5,737 nucleotides of DNA. It comes from Bacteroidota bacterium. GTDB taxonomy: Bacteria; Bacteroidota; Kryptoniia; Kryptoniales; JAKASW01. Numbering within the stretch: position 1 is the stretch's first letter; each line of letters opens with the position of its first letter. Location: contig JAJYGB010000057.1 of assembly GCA_021785235.1 (NCBI GenBank), positions 1 to 5,737 of the forward strand, given 5' to 3'. Below are positions 1-5,737 of this stretch, piece by piece. The notes beneath the pieces are model-generated. The model did not search any database. It was not told the DNA's origin and saw nothing but the letters and a program-made list of their open reading frames with translations. Both the position numbers and the translations under genes were made by a program.

Positions 1-974
1 GGTATGTCTTCGCGTCTCTCGCGGAGGGGAGGGATCTGAATATTTATGACGTTAAGTCGGTAGTAAAGATCATCACGGAAACTCCCCTCGGCAACTGCTG
101 CGGAAAGATCTCTGTGGGTGGCCGCAATGACGCGTACGTCAACCGTTATTTCCTCGCTGCCGCCGACCCTGTAAAAACTCCGCTCCTGCAGTACGCGCAG
201 CAGATCCATCTGCAGCTTCGGTGAGATATCTCCGATCTCGTCCAGAAAAATCGTTCCGCCGTCTGCAAGCTCGAACTTTCCCTTCTTCTGCACCACCGCA
301 CCGGTGAACGCTCCCTTCTCATGACCGAACAGCTCGGATTCGAGGAGAGTCTCGGCAAGGGCCGCGCATGATACACCGACGAATGGCTTCGACGACCTGT
401 CCCCGGAATAATGAATGGCTCTCGCTATCAATTCCTTTCCCGTCCCGCTCTCGCCTTGGATCAGGACGGTACTTCTCAGGCTCGACACCTCCTGCACAAG
501 CTCGAAGATGTCGTGCATTTTCGGATTCTTGCTGATTATGTCATGAAAGCTGTACTGCCTGGTGAGCTTCTTCCTGAGGATCATATTCTCGCGCTGGAGA
601 TTTTTCACTTTAATTATGCGCTCGACCAGAATGGATATCTCCTTGGGATTGCACGGCTTTACGATATACTCCTGCGCCCCTTCCTTCATGGCAGAGATCG
701 CGGTGTCGACAGTCGCATAGGCAGTAATGATGATTATCGAGGCGTCCGGATGGATTTTCTTAATCTCCATCATCGTCTCGATGCCGTCCATACCACCGGG
801 CATCTTGAGGTCTATGAAATAGATGGCGTAATCCTTTTCCTTCGCCCTGTTGATAGCCGCATTTCCCGAAGCGGCGGAGTCGACGCCGTAACCGTCTTCA
901 CGAAGCCAGGCCACCAGCGATTCTCGCATGACTTCTTCGTCATCTACGACAAGTATTTCCCATTGCGTTTTCAT
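1..974 (-). CDS. NtrC-family sigma-54-dependent response regulator, 3' end cut off by the window
   Basis: This cytoplasmic transcription activator would be phosphorylated by the kinase encoded upstream and would drive sigma-54 promoters by ATP hydrolysis. The visible 324 residues hold a receiver domain (about 5-120) with acidic pocket D11/D12, phosphoacceptor D55 in [10 protein letters not shown]84 and K106. The AAA+ domain follows from about 143, with Walker A GESGTGKE (174-181), the sigma-54-contacting GAFTGA loop (221-226), Walker B IFLDEIG (242-248), sensor I near VIAATHRDL (282-290) and arginine-finger segment FRDDLYYRL (299-307). All key residues are intact. The C-terminal Fis-type DNA-binding domain lies beyond the left edge, so target DNA cannot be judged. 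The start is ATG at 974-972, with GGAG 8 bases upstream; it overlaps the protease stop as ATGA, which suggests translational coupling. The family call is very secure; the regulon is unknown. Confidence 0.96.
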   Translation of the reverse strand, partial: MKTQWEILVVDDEEVMRESLVAWLREDGYGVDSAASGNAAINRAKEKDYAIYFIDLKMPGGMDGIETMMEIKKIHPDASIIIITAYATVDTAISAMKEGAQEYIVKPCNPKEISILVERIIKVKNLQRENMILRKKLTRQYSFHDIISKNPKMHDIFELVQEVSSLRSTVLIQGESGTGKELIARAIHYSGDRSSKPFVGVSCAALAETLLESELFGHEKGAFTGAVVQKKGKFELADGGTIFLDEIGDISPKLQMDLLRVLQERSFYRVGGSEEITVDVRVIAATHRDLSAAVAEGSFRDDLYYRLNVINIQIPPLRERREDI

Positions 975-1552
975 CTTCGTATCTCCACGACTTTGTTCTT
1001 CCTGGTTTCTTTTCTCAGTCTCGTAAGCGTCTCTTCGAGGACTGCCCAGCAGCCGGCACAAAAGTCTCCAGATTTCACGTCGATCTGAAGTATTTCCGTC
1101 GAGAGCGACATAAGGCATGCCCTATCCCGGCAGTGCACAAGGCCGAACGTGTGCCCGAGTTCGTGCGCTGTTTCTTTTCTCGCCCGGCGGATTTTAAGTT
1201 CCTTGTTCGGCTGGAGCCCGTAGAATTCCTGCGAGAGCCTGGCAAGCGAGACTATCGCGGTCCTTCCCGAAAGCTGCGCCTGCCCGTAAACAAAAGTGAC
1301 CATCGGGATGAACAGGTCTGCCTCCGTTATCGCGAGGAACCTGACGGCGTCAGGAGGACAAACCCGCGCGAGATTCCGCAGGATCAGGGCGGAGCTGTAC
1401 TGCCCCCTCCTCCCGTCCAACGCGTAGTCGGGCTCGGGAAAGGAAGTGTACATCTCCACTTCGAAACCGAACATTTCTCCGATATGCCGCGCTATCATGT
1501 TCATTATCTCGTCGTTCACCCCTCCAACCGGGGACACATATATCTTCCCCAT
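971..1552 (-). CDS. amzA: Archaemetzincin-family zinc metalloprotease
   Basis: This 193-residue protein is a small metzincin-type peptidase of the archaemetzincin family, which is best known from archaea and vertebrates and patchy in bacteria. The signature is complete. [11 protein letters not shown] (130-140) gives the catalytic zinc ligands H130, H134 and H140 and general base E131. Cysteines C141, C146, C165 and C168 (HC-x4-C-x-M, then CAGC) form the family's second, structural zinc site, and M148 is the Met-turn. The N-terminal half carries the family-like segments around residues 70-105 ([10 protein letters not shown], then the stretch ending in IVSLARL). There is no signal peptide or membrane helix, so it is predicted to be cytosolic. 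Length is normal. ATG 1552-1550 overlaps the kinase TAA stop (TAATG) and has no strong Shine-Dalgarno sequence, so it is probably translated by reinitiation. Its substrate is unknown. The position between a sensor kinase and its regulator is unusual and suggests a signalling-linked role, which is inference. Confidence 0.95.
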   Translation of the reverse strand: MGKIYVSPVGGVNDEIMNMIARHIGEMFGFEVEMYTSFPEPDYALDGRRGQYSSALILRNLARVCPPDAVRFLAITEADLFIPMVTFVYGQAQLSGRTAIVSLARLSQEFYGLQPNKELKIRRARKETAHELGHTFGLVHCRDRACLMSLSTEILQIDVKSGDFCAGCWAVLEETLTRLRKETRKNKVVEIRR

Positions 1553-3186
1553 TACGAGTTGACACCGTGCTGTCCCGGCGATACCGCAGACTGTTCCGCC
1601 TGGTCCTGTCTCTTCTTAATCGGAAGAGTCACCTTGAAAGTCGTTCCTTCACCGGCAACGCTGGCCACCTCGATGTCTCCGCCGTGCGCATCCACGATAC
1701 CGTAGACGACAGAAAGGCCGAGCCCCGTGCCTTTCACTTCTCCCTTCGTAGTGAAAAACGGGTCAAAGATCTTCGACAGAAATTCTTTCGGTATCCCGTC
1801 CCCCGTATCGGATATTTCCAGGATCATCGATTCGTTCGCCTGCCTCGTCGTTATCGATATTTTCCCCTGTCCCTTGTTCTGACACGCCTCCGCCCCGTTT
1901 AAGACGAGGTTTATTATTACCTGTTGCATCTGAGATCCGTCACATTCGACGGGAGGCAGCGAATCGGACAGATGAAGCTCGAGGACGAGATTTCCCAGCT
2001 CCAGCCGATGCCTGAGTATCATTAGTGTGCTCTTAATAACCGAATTCAAATCGACGGTTTTACTCTGGGGCTTCGATCTTCTCGAGAAAGCCAGAAGATC
2101 GGACACGATTCTTCCCACACGGGTAGTCTGGTCAATTATCTGACCCAGGTACTTTCTGAACTCCGCGACCCGATCCGCCGGTATGCCGTCCGCCTTCATT
2201 ATCCTGTCGAGGAGCATCGCGAGGTTAAGCACGCCGGAGATCGGGTTGTTTATTTCATGCGCGACGGTCGCGGACAACTGGCCGAGAGACGCGAGGCGAT
2301 CGCTCTGAAGCAATTTCTGATGAGCGACTTCGAGTTGTTTCGTCCGCTCCTGGACCTTCAGCTCCAGATCCTGAGTCGCCTGGTTCAGCTCCACCATCGC
2401 CTTATTCAGCCGCTCGCTCATCACGTTGAACTCGTGCGCGAGTTCGCCGAGGTCCGCACTCGAAGTGATCTCGACGACGTGGTCAAGTTCCATCCGGCTT
2501 ACGGCCCGCGTTCCAGCAATAAGCTGGTTTATCGGCCTATCGACGAAGCGGCGCGTGAAAAAGACAATAAAAAGCCCGATCAAGATAATCTGAATGCCGG
2601 TAACGGCGAGGACTGCGGCTCTCGCCGCATTGAGCTCCGTGTCCAGAGGTTTCAGATCGAATGCGACATCCAGTACACCGAGCACGCTTGTCGTCACCGG
2701 GTGAGCGTGGCACGGAGCCTGACTGCAGGAAGGCTCGTTATAGATCGGCGTGACCATTGCAAGCTGCCTGTCTCCGTCGGCCGCTCGAAAAATCCTCGAG
2801 CGCGAGGAGGCGTCGATGTTCACAAGCGGCAGCGAAGAGGAGTGGCACATGGCACATGCCTCGGCATTCTTGTTCACCTGCTTCTCGTCGACCGCCTTCG
2901 TAGAGAACATCACCCGCCCCTCTTTATTGAAGATCCTGATCCGGCTGATTCCCGGATTCGCCGCGATGGTCTGCATTACCTCGTATGCCGCGGTGCGGTC
3001 GTCGGCAAGCATTGCGTGCCAGGTAGCACTCGCGATTCCCCTGGAAAGCTGGTCCGCCCCGTTGATCATCGCGTCAAGGATTTGCCGCTCCTGGTTCTTC
3101 AGGCTGATGTAGCCCGAAATTCCGGACACGAGCATGACGATGATCGTTAGAGAGATGATTATCTGTTGAGAAAGCCGTTTCGGCAC
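1552..3186 (-). CDS. Membrane sensor histidine kinase with periplasmic c-type heme-binding motifs
   Basis: A 544-residue inner-membrane kinase. A first membrane helix (about 9-27) is followed by an external sensor domain (about 30-188) and a second helix (about 190-211). A HAMP linker (about 212-264), a coiled-coil stretch (about 262-295), a dimerisation domain with phosphorylated H310 in VAHEINNP, and a GHKL ATPase domain with N-box (Q421-N430), DTGDGIP (460-466) and GTGLGL (486-491) come after. The sensor domain has CAMCH (111-115), a canonical heme c site, and CSQAPCH (154-160), a CxxxxCH site of the kind accepted in some multiheme cytochromes. The likely signal is redox state, oxygen, NO or electron-chain status, but this is inferred. 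No PAS or receiver domain is present. The start is GTG 3186-3184: an in-frame TGA lies at 3195-3193, no other start fits between, the next Met is residue 18 inside the helix, and GAGG sits 4 bases upstream. First gene of the operon; its probable partner is the response regulator two genes down. Confidence 0.95.
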   Translation of the reverse strand: MPKRLSQQIIISLTIIVMLVSGISGYISLKNQERQILDAMINGADQLSRGIASATWHAMLADDRTAAYEVMQTIAANPGISRIRIFNKEGRVMFSTKAVDEKQVNKNAEACAMCHSSSLPLVNIDASSRSRIFRAADGDRQLAMVTPIYNEPSCSQAPCHAHPVTTSVLGVLDVAFDLKPLDTELNAARAAVLAVTGIQIILIGLFIVFFTRRFVDRPINQLIAGTRAVSRMELDHVVEITSSADLGELAHEFNVMSERLNKAMVELNQATQDLELKVQERTKQLEVAHQKLLQSDRLASLGQLSATVAHEINNPISGVLNLAMLLDRIMKADGIPADRVAEFRKYLGQIIDQTTRVGRIVSDLLAFSRRSKPQSKTVDLNSVIKSTLMILRHRLELGNLVLELHLSDSLPPVECDGSQMQQVIINLVLNGAEACQNKGQGKISITTRQANESMILEISDTGDGIPKEFLSKIFDPFFTTKGEVKGTGLGLSVVYGIVDAHGGDIEVASVAGEGTTFKVTLPIKKRQDQAEQSAVSPGQHGVNS

Positions 3187-3210
3187 GACACCTCACCCGC
3201 TTTCGAACTT

Positions 3211-3256
3211 TGAGTATAATTCTATTCTTGAAAGAATTAATTCAAGGCAGGTGCTA
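3211..3256 (-). promoter_or_regulatory. Possible promoter region of the sensor operon
   Basis: Two weak promoter readings are possible on the minus strand. A sigma-70-like -10 hexamer TATACT (3218-3213; 5 of 6 matches) lies 26 bases before the GTG start, but no good -35 accompanies it; TTAATT with 16-base spacing matches only 3 of 6. A sigma-54-like pair TAGCAC-N5-TTGAA (3256-3241) resembles TGGCAC-N5-TTGCA but lacks one base of each conserved GG and GC pair. The sigma-54 reading would suit self-activation by the NtrC-type regulator encoded in the operon. Neither is convincing from sequence alone. Confidence 0.3.
3224..3246. repeat. Nested palindromes upstream of the kinase, possible operator
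   Basis: Two perfect dyads overlap. ATTCTT-GA-AAGAAT occupies 3224-3237, and CTTGAA-N8-TTCAAG occupies 3227-3246 with GAATTAATTC inside it. They lie 38-60 bases before the kinase start and overlap the candidate promoter elements, so they could be a binding site for a dimeric regulator. AT-rich sequence produces short palindromes by chance, which limits confidence. Confidence 0.4.
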
Positions 3257-3350
3257 CGGCATACCGCAAGAGATTTAAGCCCATTACACTGACGGAGATA
3301 AAATAGGGAGGGTAAATCAGAGATTCAATTCAGGCAATGACTCATTTAGG

Positions 3351-3452
3351 TTTCACGCAGAGATCGCCGAGAAATAAGATCGCAGAGAACGGAAAGGGAT
3401 TTTACACTTTTCTCCGCGTACTCTGCGACCACTTTGCGGACTTTGCGTGAAA
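3351..3452. repeat. Dispersed-type long inverted repeat (REP-like intergenic element)
   Basis: The left arm begins TTTCACGCAGAG and the right arm ends CTTTGCGTGAAA. Each arm is about 45-48 bases, built of degenerate units containing CGCAGAG or CGCAAAG, and pairs with the other arm with several mismatches and a small indel around a short AT-rich centre (TTTTACAC, about 3400-3407). Internal pairing blocks include TCGCAGAG (3379-3387 region) against CTCTGCGA (3421-3428). Similar CGCAGAG-rich inverted repeats recur between genes in many bacterial genomes; that is general knowledge. Copy number in this genome cannot be seen. It contains no transposase and probably folds into a long imperfect hairpin. 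Confidence 0.8.
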
Positions 3453-3502
3453 TATCTTCACTAATATTCAAGCCGATTCACTACCTTCAATTCAATGAAT
3501 AT

Positions 3503-3532
3503 AGCCGAGGTTTGATTGACCAAACCTCGGCT
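3503..3532 (-). terminator. Perfect 12-bp hairpin behind kdgK, probable terminator
   Basis: AGCCGAGGTTTG and CAAACCTCGGCT form a perfect 12-bp stem with a 6-base loop, beginning 10 bases after the kdgK stop. On the minus strand the stem is followed by ATATTCATTG rather than a clear T run, so it is a terminator or a 3'-end stabilising structure. The plus strand also lacks a T run and has no gene to end. Confidence 0.6.
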
Positions 3533-3542
3533 TGAGATACAA

Positions 3543-4625
3543 TTACCGTTGAATTCTTGCCGAGCCTCCCTTTGCGAATGCGCGGACCTGGTCGACAGTT
3601 GCCATGGTTGTGTCACCCGGGAAGGTGGTCAGCAGGGCTCCATGTGCCCAGCCGAGTTTCACCGCTTCTTCGGGAGTCTCACCTGTCAGCAATCCGTAGA
3701 AAAACCCGGAGGCAAATCCGTCTCCGCCGCCCACGCGGTCGAGGACGTTGAGGTCGACGGTGGGCGATGCGTAAGTCTTTCCGTTGACCCAGGCTACCGC
3801 TCCCCAGCCGTGGTGGTTCGTCGAGTGTACTTCGCGCAGCGTAGTCGCCACAACCTTCACCCGCGGATGCTTCGCCACAACCTTGTCGATCATGCCGAAG
3901 AAAGTGCTCGGATCGAGCTTCGACTTCGCGGAAACTTCCGGGCCGGGTATCCCGAGCCCCTTCTGCAGATCCTCTTCGTTGCCGACGAGCACGTCGACGT
4001 TCTCGACGATTCGCGCGACGACTTCCACCGCTTTCTTCTGCCCGCCCCAGATATTCCAGAGCTTCTCGCGAAAATTAAGATCGAAGCTGACTATCGCCCC
4101 GGCCTTCTTCGCGGCTTTCATTCCTTCGATGATGACTTCGCCGGTAGTCTCGGAAAGCGCCGCGAAAATCCCGCCGCTGTGGAACCAGCGGACTCCGCCC
4201 GCACAGATCGTTTTCCAGTCGAAGTCACCGGGTTTTAGCTGGGCCGCCGCCTCGTTTGCACGGTTGTAAAACACCACGGGAGGTCTTATGCCGTGTCCCA
4301 TGTCGCTGTAGACTGTCGCCATGTTAGGGCCGTTGACCCCGTTGTGTTTGAAGCGCTTGTAGAACGGTCTGACGCCCATAGCTCTTACCCGCTCGGCGAT
4401 CAAATCGCCGATCGGATAATCCACCATCGCCGAGGCGATCCCGGTGTTAAGCTGGAAACAGTCCGACAGGTTCGCGGCCACATTGAACTCACCGCCGCTC
4501 ACGTGGATCTTACACTCCGTCGCTTTCCTGAAGGGTACTATGCCAGGATCGAGCCTGTGCACCAGCGCGCCGAGAGATACAAAGTCGAGCGCACCCTTTT
4601 GCGGTACATTTAGATCATTACTCAT
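3543..4625 (-). CDS. kdgK: PfkB-family sugar kinase, probable 2-keto-3-deoxygluconate kinase
   Basis: A 360-residue cytosolic kinase of the ribokinase/PfkB fold. It most likely uses ATP to phosphorylate 2-keto-3-deoxygluconate to KDPG, the substrate of KDPG aldolase. Seen: the N-terminal substrate motif SGGEFNVAANLS (43-54), the substrate-side segment VVFYNRANEAA (117-127), FDLNFREKLW (181-190), which fits the D-N-R-xxLW element of KDG kinases, NEED (216-219), and the C-terminal anion-hole and catalytic-base motif DRVGGGDGFASG (296-307) with D302 as base. GGGD in place of the commoner GAGD occurs in this branch. Length is slightly above the 310-350 typical of the family. The start ATG 4625-4623 has AGGA 7 bases upstream. 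Upstream gnd, also a sugar-acid phosphate enzyme, supports a carbohydrate role. Family membership is secure; the exact sugar is less so, and another keto-sugar acid or fructose-type substrate is possible. Confidence 0.9.
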   Translation of the reverse strand: MSNDLNVPQKGALDFVSLGALVHRLDPGIVPFRKATECKIHVSGGEFNVAANLSDCFQLNTGIASAMVDYPIGDLIAERVRAMGVRPFYKRFKHNGVNGPNMATVYSDMGHGIRPPVVFYNRANEAAAQLKPGDFDWKTICAGGVRWFHSGGIFAALSETTGEVIIEGMKAAKKAGAIVSFDLNFREKLWNIWGGQKKAVEVVARIVENVDVLVGNEEDLQKGLGIPGPEVSAKSKLDPSTFFGMIDKVVAKHPRVKVVATTLREVHSTNHHGWGAVAWVNGKTYASPTVDLNVLDRVGGGDGFASGFFYGLLTGETPEEAVKLGWAHGALLTTFPGDTTMATVDQVRAFAKGGSARIQR

Positions 4626-4668
4626 ATAGAATTCCTATTTGGTTATCTTGGTATTCTATTCCTGTGAG

Positions 4669-4703
4669 AAGTTCCAAGCTCCAACTCACAAGCTCCAAAC
4701 AAA
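4669..4703. repeat. Degenerate 7-base tandem repeat in the gnd-kdgK spacer
   Basis: Five successive heptamers can be read in register: AAGTTCC, AAGCTCC, AACTCAC, AAGCTCC and AAACAAA. The first, second and fourth are nearly identical, and the ten-base CAAGCTCCAA occurs exactly twice (4675-4684 and 4689-4698), 14 bases apart. There is no gene in it. It sits 44-78 bases upstream of the kdgK start and overlaps a TGTGAG/CTCACA inverted pair (4663-4668 and 4685-4690), so it may influence kdgK expression or simply be an expanding intergenic repeat. Confidence 0.6.
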
Positions 4704-4722
4704 CACAAAACATCAAGGAGAT

Positions 4723-4745
4723 AAAAAGGGCATGTAAAGTTGCCC
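4723..4745 (-). terminator. Short intrinsic terminator candidate behind gnd
   Basis: On the minus strand GGGCA (4745-4741) pairs with TGCCC (4732-4728) around an 8-base loop and is followed directly by TTTTTA (4727-4722). It begins 4 bases after the gnd stop. The stem is only 5 bp, so termination may be partial. If active, kdgK needs its own promoter within 4626-4722, where no strong one is visible (TAGAAT at 4657-4652 is the best -10 match, without a matching -35). Confidence 0.5.
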
Positions 4746-4749
4746 AACC

Positions 4750-5737
4750 TCATGCCAGATAAGTCGACGACGCAGTATCGCCGCCGTGGCCGGTCCAGTT
4801 CGTGTGGAAAAACTCTCCGCGCGGTTTGTCGACACGCTCGTACTGGTGCGCGCCAAAGTAATCGCGCTGCGCCTGGAGAAGATTCGCCGGGAGACGCGAA
4901 TTGCGGTAACCGTCGAAGTAATTCAGCGCCGTCGAAAAAGCCGGCACCCAAATCCCGTTCATGACGGCAGTGGAAATGACTCGCCGCCAGCTTTCCTGCG
5001 ACTGCTCAATCTTCCCCTTGAAAAACGGGTCAAGCAGAAGGTTGCTCAGGTTTGGGTTCTTGTCGAACGCCTCTTTTATCTTTCCGAGGAATCTGCTCCG
5101 GATGATGCAGCCGCCTCGCCAGAGGAGCGCGATCGGACCGTAGTTGAGATTCCACTTATATTCCGCCGCTGCGGCGCGCAAGAGCGTGAAACCCTGCGCG
5201 TACGACACAATCTTCGACGCGTACAACGCCTTCTCAAGATCGTTGAGGAACGCCTGCCTGTCGCCGGTGAAAGACGGCTTCGGCCCGTGCAGAACCTTCG
5301 ACGCCTCGACTCTCTCTTCTTTGATCGCCGAGAGACATCGCCCGTAGACAGCTTCGCTTATAAGCGTCAGCGGGATCCCGAGATCGAGAGAGGTCTCGCT
5401 CGTCCACTTTCCCGTTCCCTTCTGGCCCGCGGTGTCCAGTATCTTATCCACGAGCGGCTTGCCGTCGGTGTCTTTGTATGCCAGAATATCCCTTGTAATC
5501 TCTATCAGGTAGCTGTCGAGATCTCCGGTGTTCCACTTCTTGAACACTTCATGCATCTCTCCGGCGCTCATGCCGAGAAGTTCTTTCATGATCTGGTAAG
5601 CTTCAGTGATGAGCTGCATGTCGCCGTATTCTATGCCGTTATGGACCATCTTGACGAAATGCCCGGCTCCATCGCTGCCGACCCAGTCGCAGCACGGTGT
5701 GCCATCTTCAACCTTCGCGGCAATAGATTGGAATATC
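4750..5737 (-). CDS. gnd: 6-phosphogluconate dehydrogenase, decarboxylating; 5' end outside the window
   Basis: This cytosolic enzyme oxidises and decarboxylates 6-phosphogluconate to ribulose-5-phosphate with NADP+ or NAD+ in the oxidative pentose phosphate pathway. The 328 visible residues are the C-terminal part of the long (about 470-residue) form; the N-terminal Rossmann cofactor domain, about 140-150 residues, lies beyond the right edge, so cofactor preference cannot be read. Seen: GSDGAGHFVKMVHNGIEYGD spanning visible residues 20-39, with catalytic K29 and substrate-binding H32 and N33; the family signature ILDTAGQKGTGKW (99-111; bases 5442-5404), an exact match to the known pattern; and the all-helical domain ending in the tail FHTNWTGHGGDTASSTYLA, whose GGDTxSSTY end contacts the partner subunit's substrate. 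The reading frame is uninterrupted and ends in TGA at 4752-4750. Downstream are a short terminator-like hairpin and then kdgK. Confidence 0.98.
   Translation of the reverse strand, partial: IFQSIAAKVEDGTPCCDWVGSDGAGHFVKMVHNGIEYGDMQLITEAYQIMKELLGMSAGEMHEVFKKWNTGDLDSYLIEITRDILAYKDTDGKPLVDKILDTAGQKGTGKWTSETSLDLGIPLTLISEAVYGRCLSAIKEERVEASKVLHGPKPSFTGDRQAFLNDLEKALYASKIVSYAQGFTLLRAAAAEYKWNLNYGPIALLWRGGCIIRSRFLGKIKEAFDKNPNLSNLLLDPFFKGKIEQSQESWRRVISTAVMNGIWVPAFSTALNYFDGYRNSRLPANLLQAQRDYFGAHQYERVDKPRGEFFHTNWTGHGGDTASSTYLA

Larger units (their letters stand above)
3187..3542. other. 356-base intergenic region without a gene
   Basis: No credible coding region was found on either strand. From kdgK towards the kinase the region holds a 12-bp stem hairpin (3503-3532), a stretch with repeated TTCAATTCA motifs (3324-3332 and 3486-3494), a long degenerate inverted repeat (3351-3452), a stretch of about 90 bases with no recognisable signal (3257-3350), and an AT-rich block of nested palindromes next to the kinase start (3211-3256). 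It therefore probably contains the 3' end of the kdgK transcript and the promoter of the sensor operon. Confidence 0.8.

Noticed and set aside
411..1088. 225-residue plus-strand reading frame
   Set aside because: It is the shadow of the response regulator and the protease end, whose minus-strand frames carry full family motifs; the plus-strand product shows no recognisable domain.
1133..1705. 190-residue plus-strand reading frame
   Set aside because: Antisense to the archaemetzincin and the kinase C-terminus; no motif and no ribosome binding site context that outweighs the confirmed genes.
2257..3150. 297-residue plus-strand reading frame
   Set aside because: Antisense to the kinase; it is Arg/His/Asp-rich in the way expected of a high-GC shadow frame, without a domain.
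3215..3220. Consensus TATAAT on the plus strand as a promoter
   Set aside because: No gene follows on the plus strand; it would fire antisense into non-coding sequence and kdgK. An antisense RNA cannot be excluded but nothing else supports it.
3337..3450. 37-residue plus-strand frame starting MTHLGFTQRS
   Set aside because: It is just a translation through the long inverted repeat; such repeats often stay open in one frame. No Shine-Dalgarno sequence precedes it.
3516..4238. 240-residue plus-strand reading frame
   Set aside because: Shadow of the sugar kinase; begins inside the hairpin and has no recognisable family features.
4663..4690. TGTGAG and CTCACA as a CRP-type operator
   Set aside because: The CRP site needs TGTGA-N6-TCACA; here the half sites are 18 bases apart, so it is not a standard CRP site.
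4669..4703. Short regular repeats as a CRISPR array
   Set aside because: Units are 7 bases with no spacers and no cas genes nearby.

Overview
The window reads entirely on the minus strand. In transcription order (right to left) it holds the 3' two thirds of a 6-phosphogluconate dehydrogenase gene (gnd), a PfkB-family sugar kinase that best fits 2-keto-3-deoxygluconate kinase (kdgK), a 356-base non-coding gap, and a tightly overlapped three-gene operon: a membrane histidine kinase with c-type heme motifs in its external domain, an archaemetzincin zinc protease, and an NtrC-type sigma-54-dependent response regulator that runs off the left edge. No RNA gene, CRISPR array or transposase is visible. 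All large plus-strand reading frames are shadows of these genes.

Central carbon region (4750-5737 and 3543-4625). Gnd makes ribulose-5-phosphate from 6-phosphogluconate. The kinase would phosphorylate 2-keto-3-deoxygluconate to KDPG, feeding the lower Entner-Doudoroff route from uronates or gluconate. The two genes are co-oriented but separated by a 124-base spacer that holds a short hairpin with a T run behind gnd and a row of degenerate 7-base repeats, so they may be transcribed separately.

Gap (3187-3542). It contains a perfect 12-bp stem hairpin just behind kdgK, a roughly 100-base degenerate inverted repeat of the dispersed, REP-like kind, and an AT-rich nested palindrome plus weak promoter-like elements in front of the sensor operon.

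Sensor operon (1-3186). The kinase carries CxxCH and CxxxxCH heme-attachment motifs between two membrane helices, so it probably senses redox state or a heme ligand outside the cytoplasm. Its stop codon overlaps the protease start (TAATG), and the protease stop overlaps the regulator start (ATGA). The protease therefore appears to be made in step with the two signalling proteins. A regulated protease as a built-in third component of a heme-sensing sigma-54 circuit is the most interesting candidate system here; its function is inferred from gene order only.

Organism: a moderately GC-rich Gram-negative bacterium with c-type cytochrome biogenesis and sigma-54. The sensor type, dispersed inverted repeat and heptamer-type intergenic repeats would suit an anaerobic or metal-respiring lineage such as the Ignavibacteria/Chlorobi group or a deltaproteobacterium-like group. 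This placement is impressionistic and was not tested.
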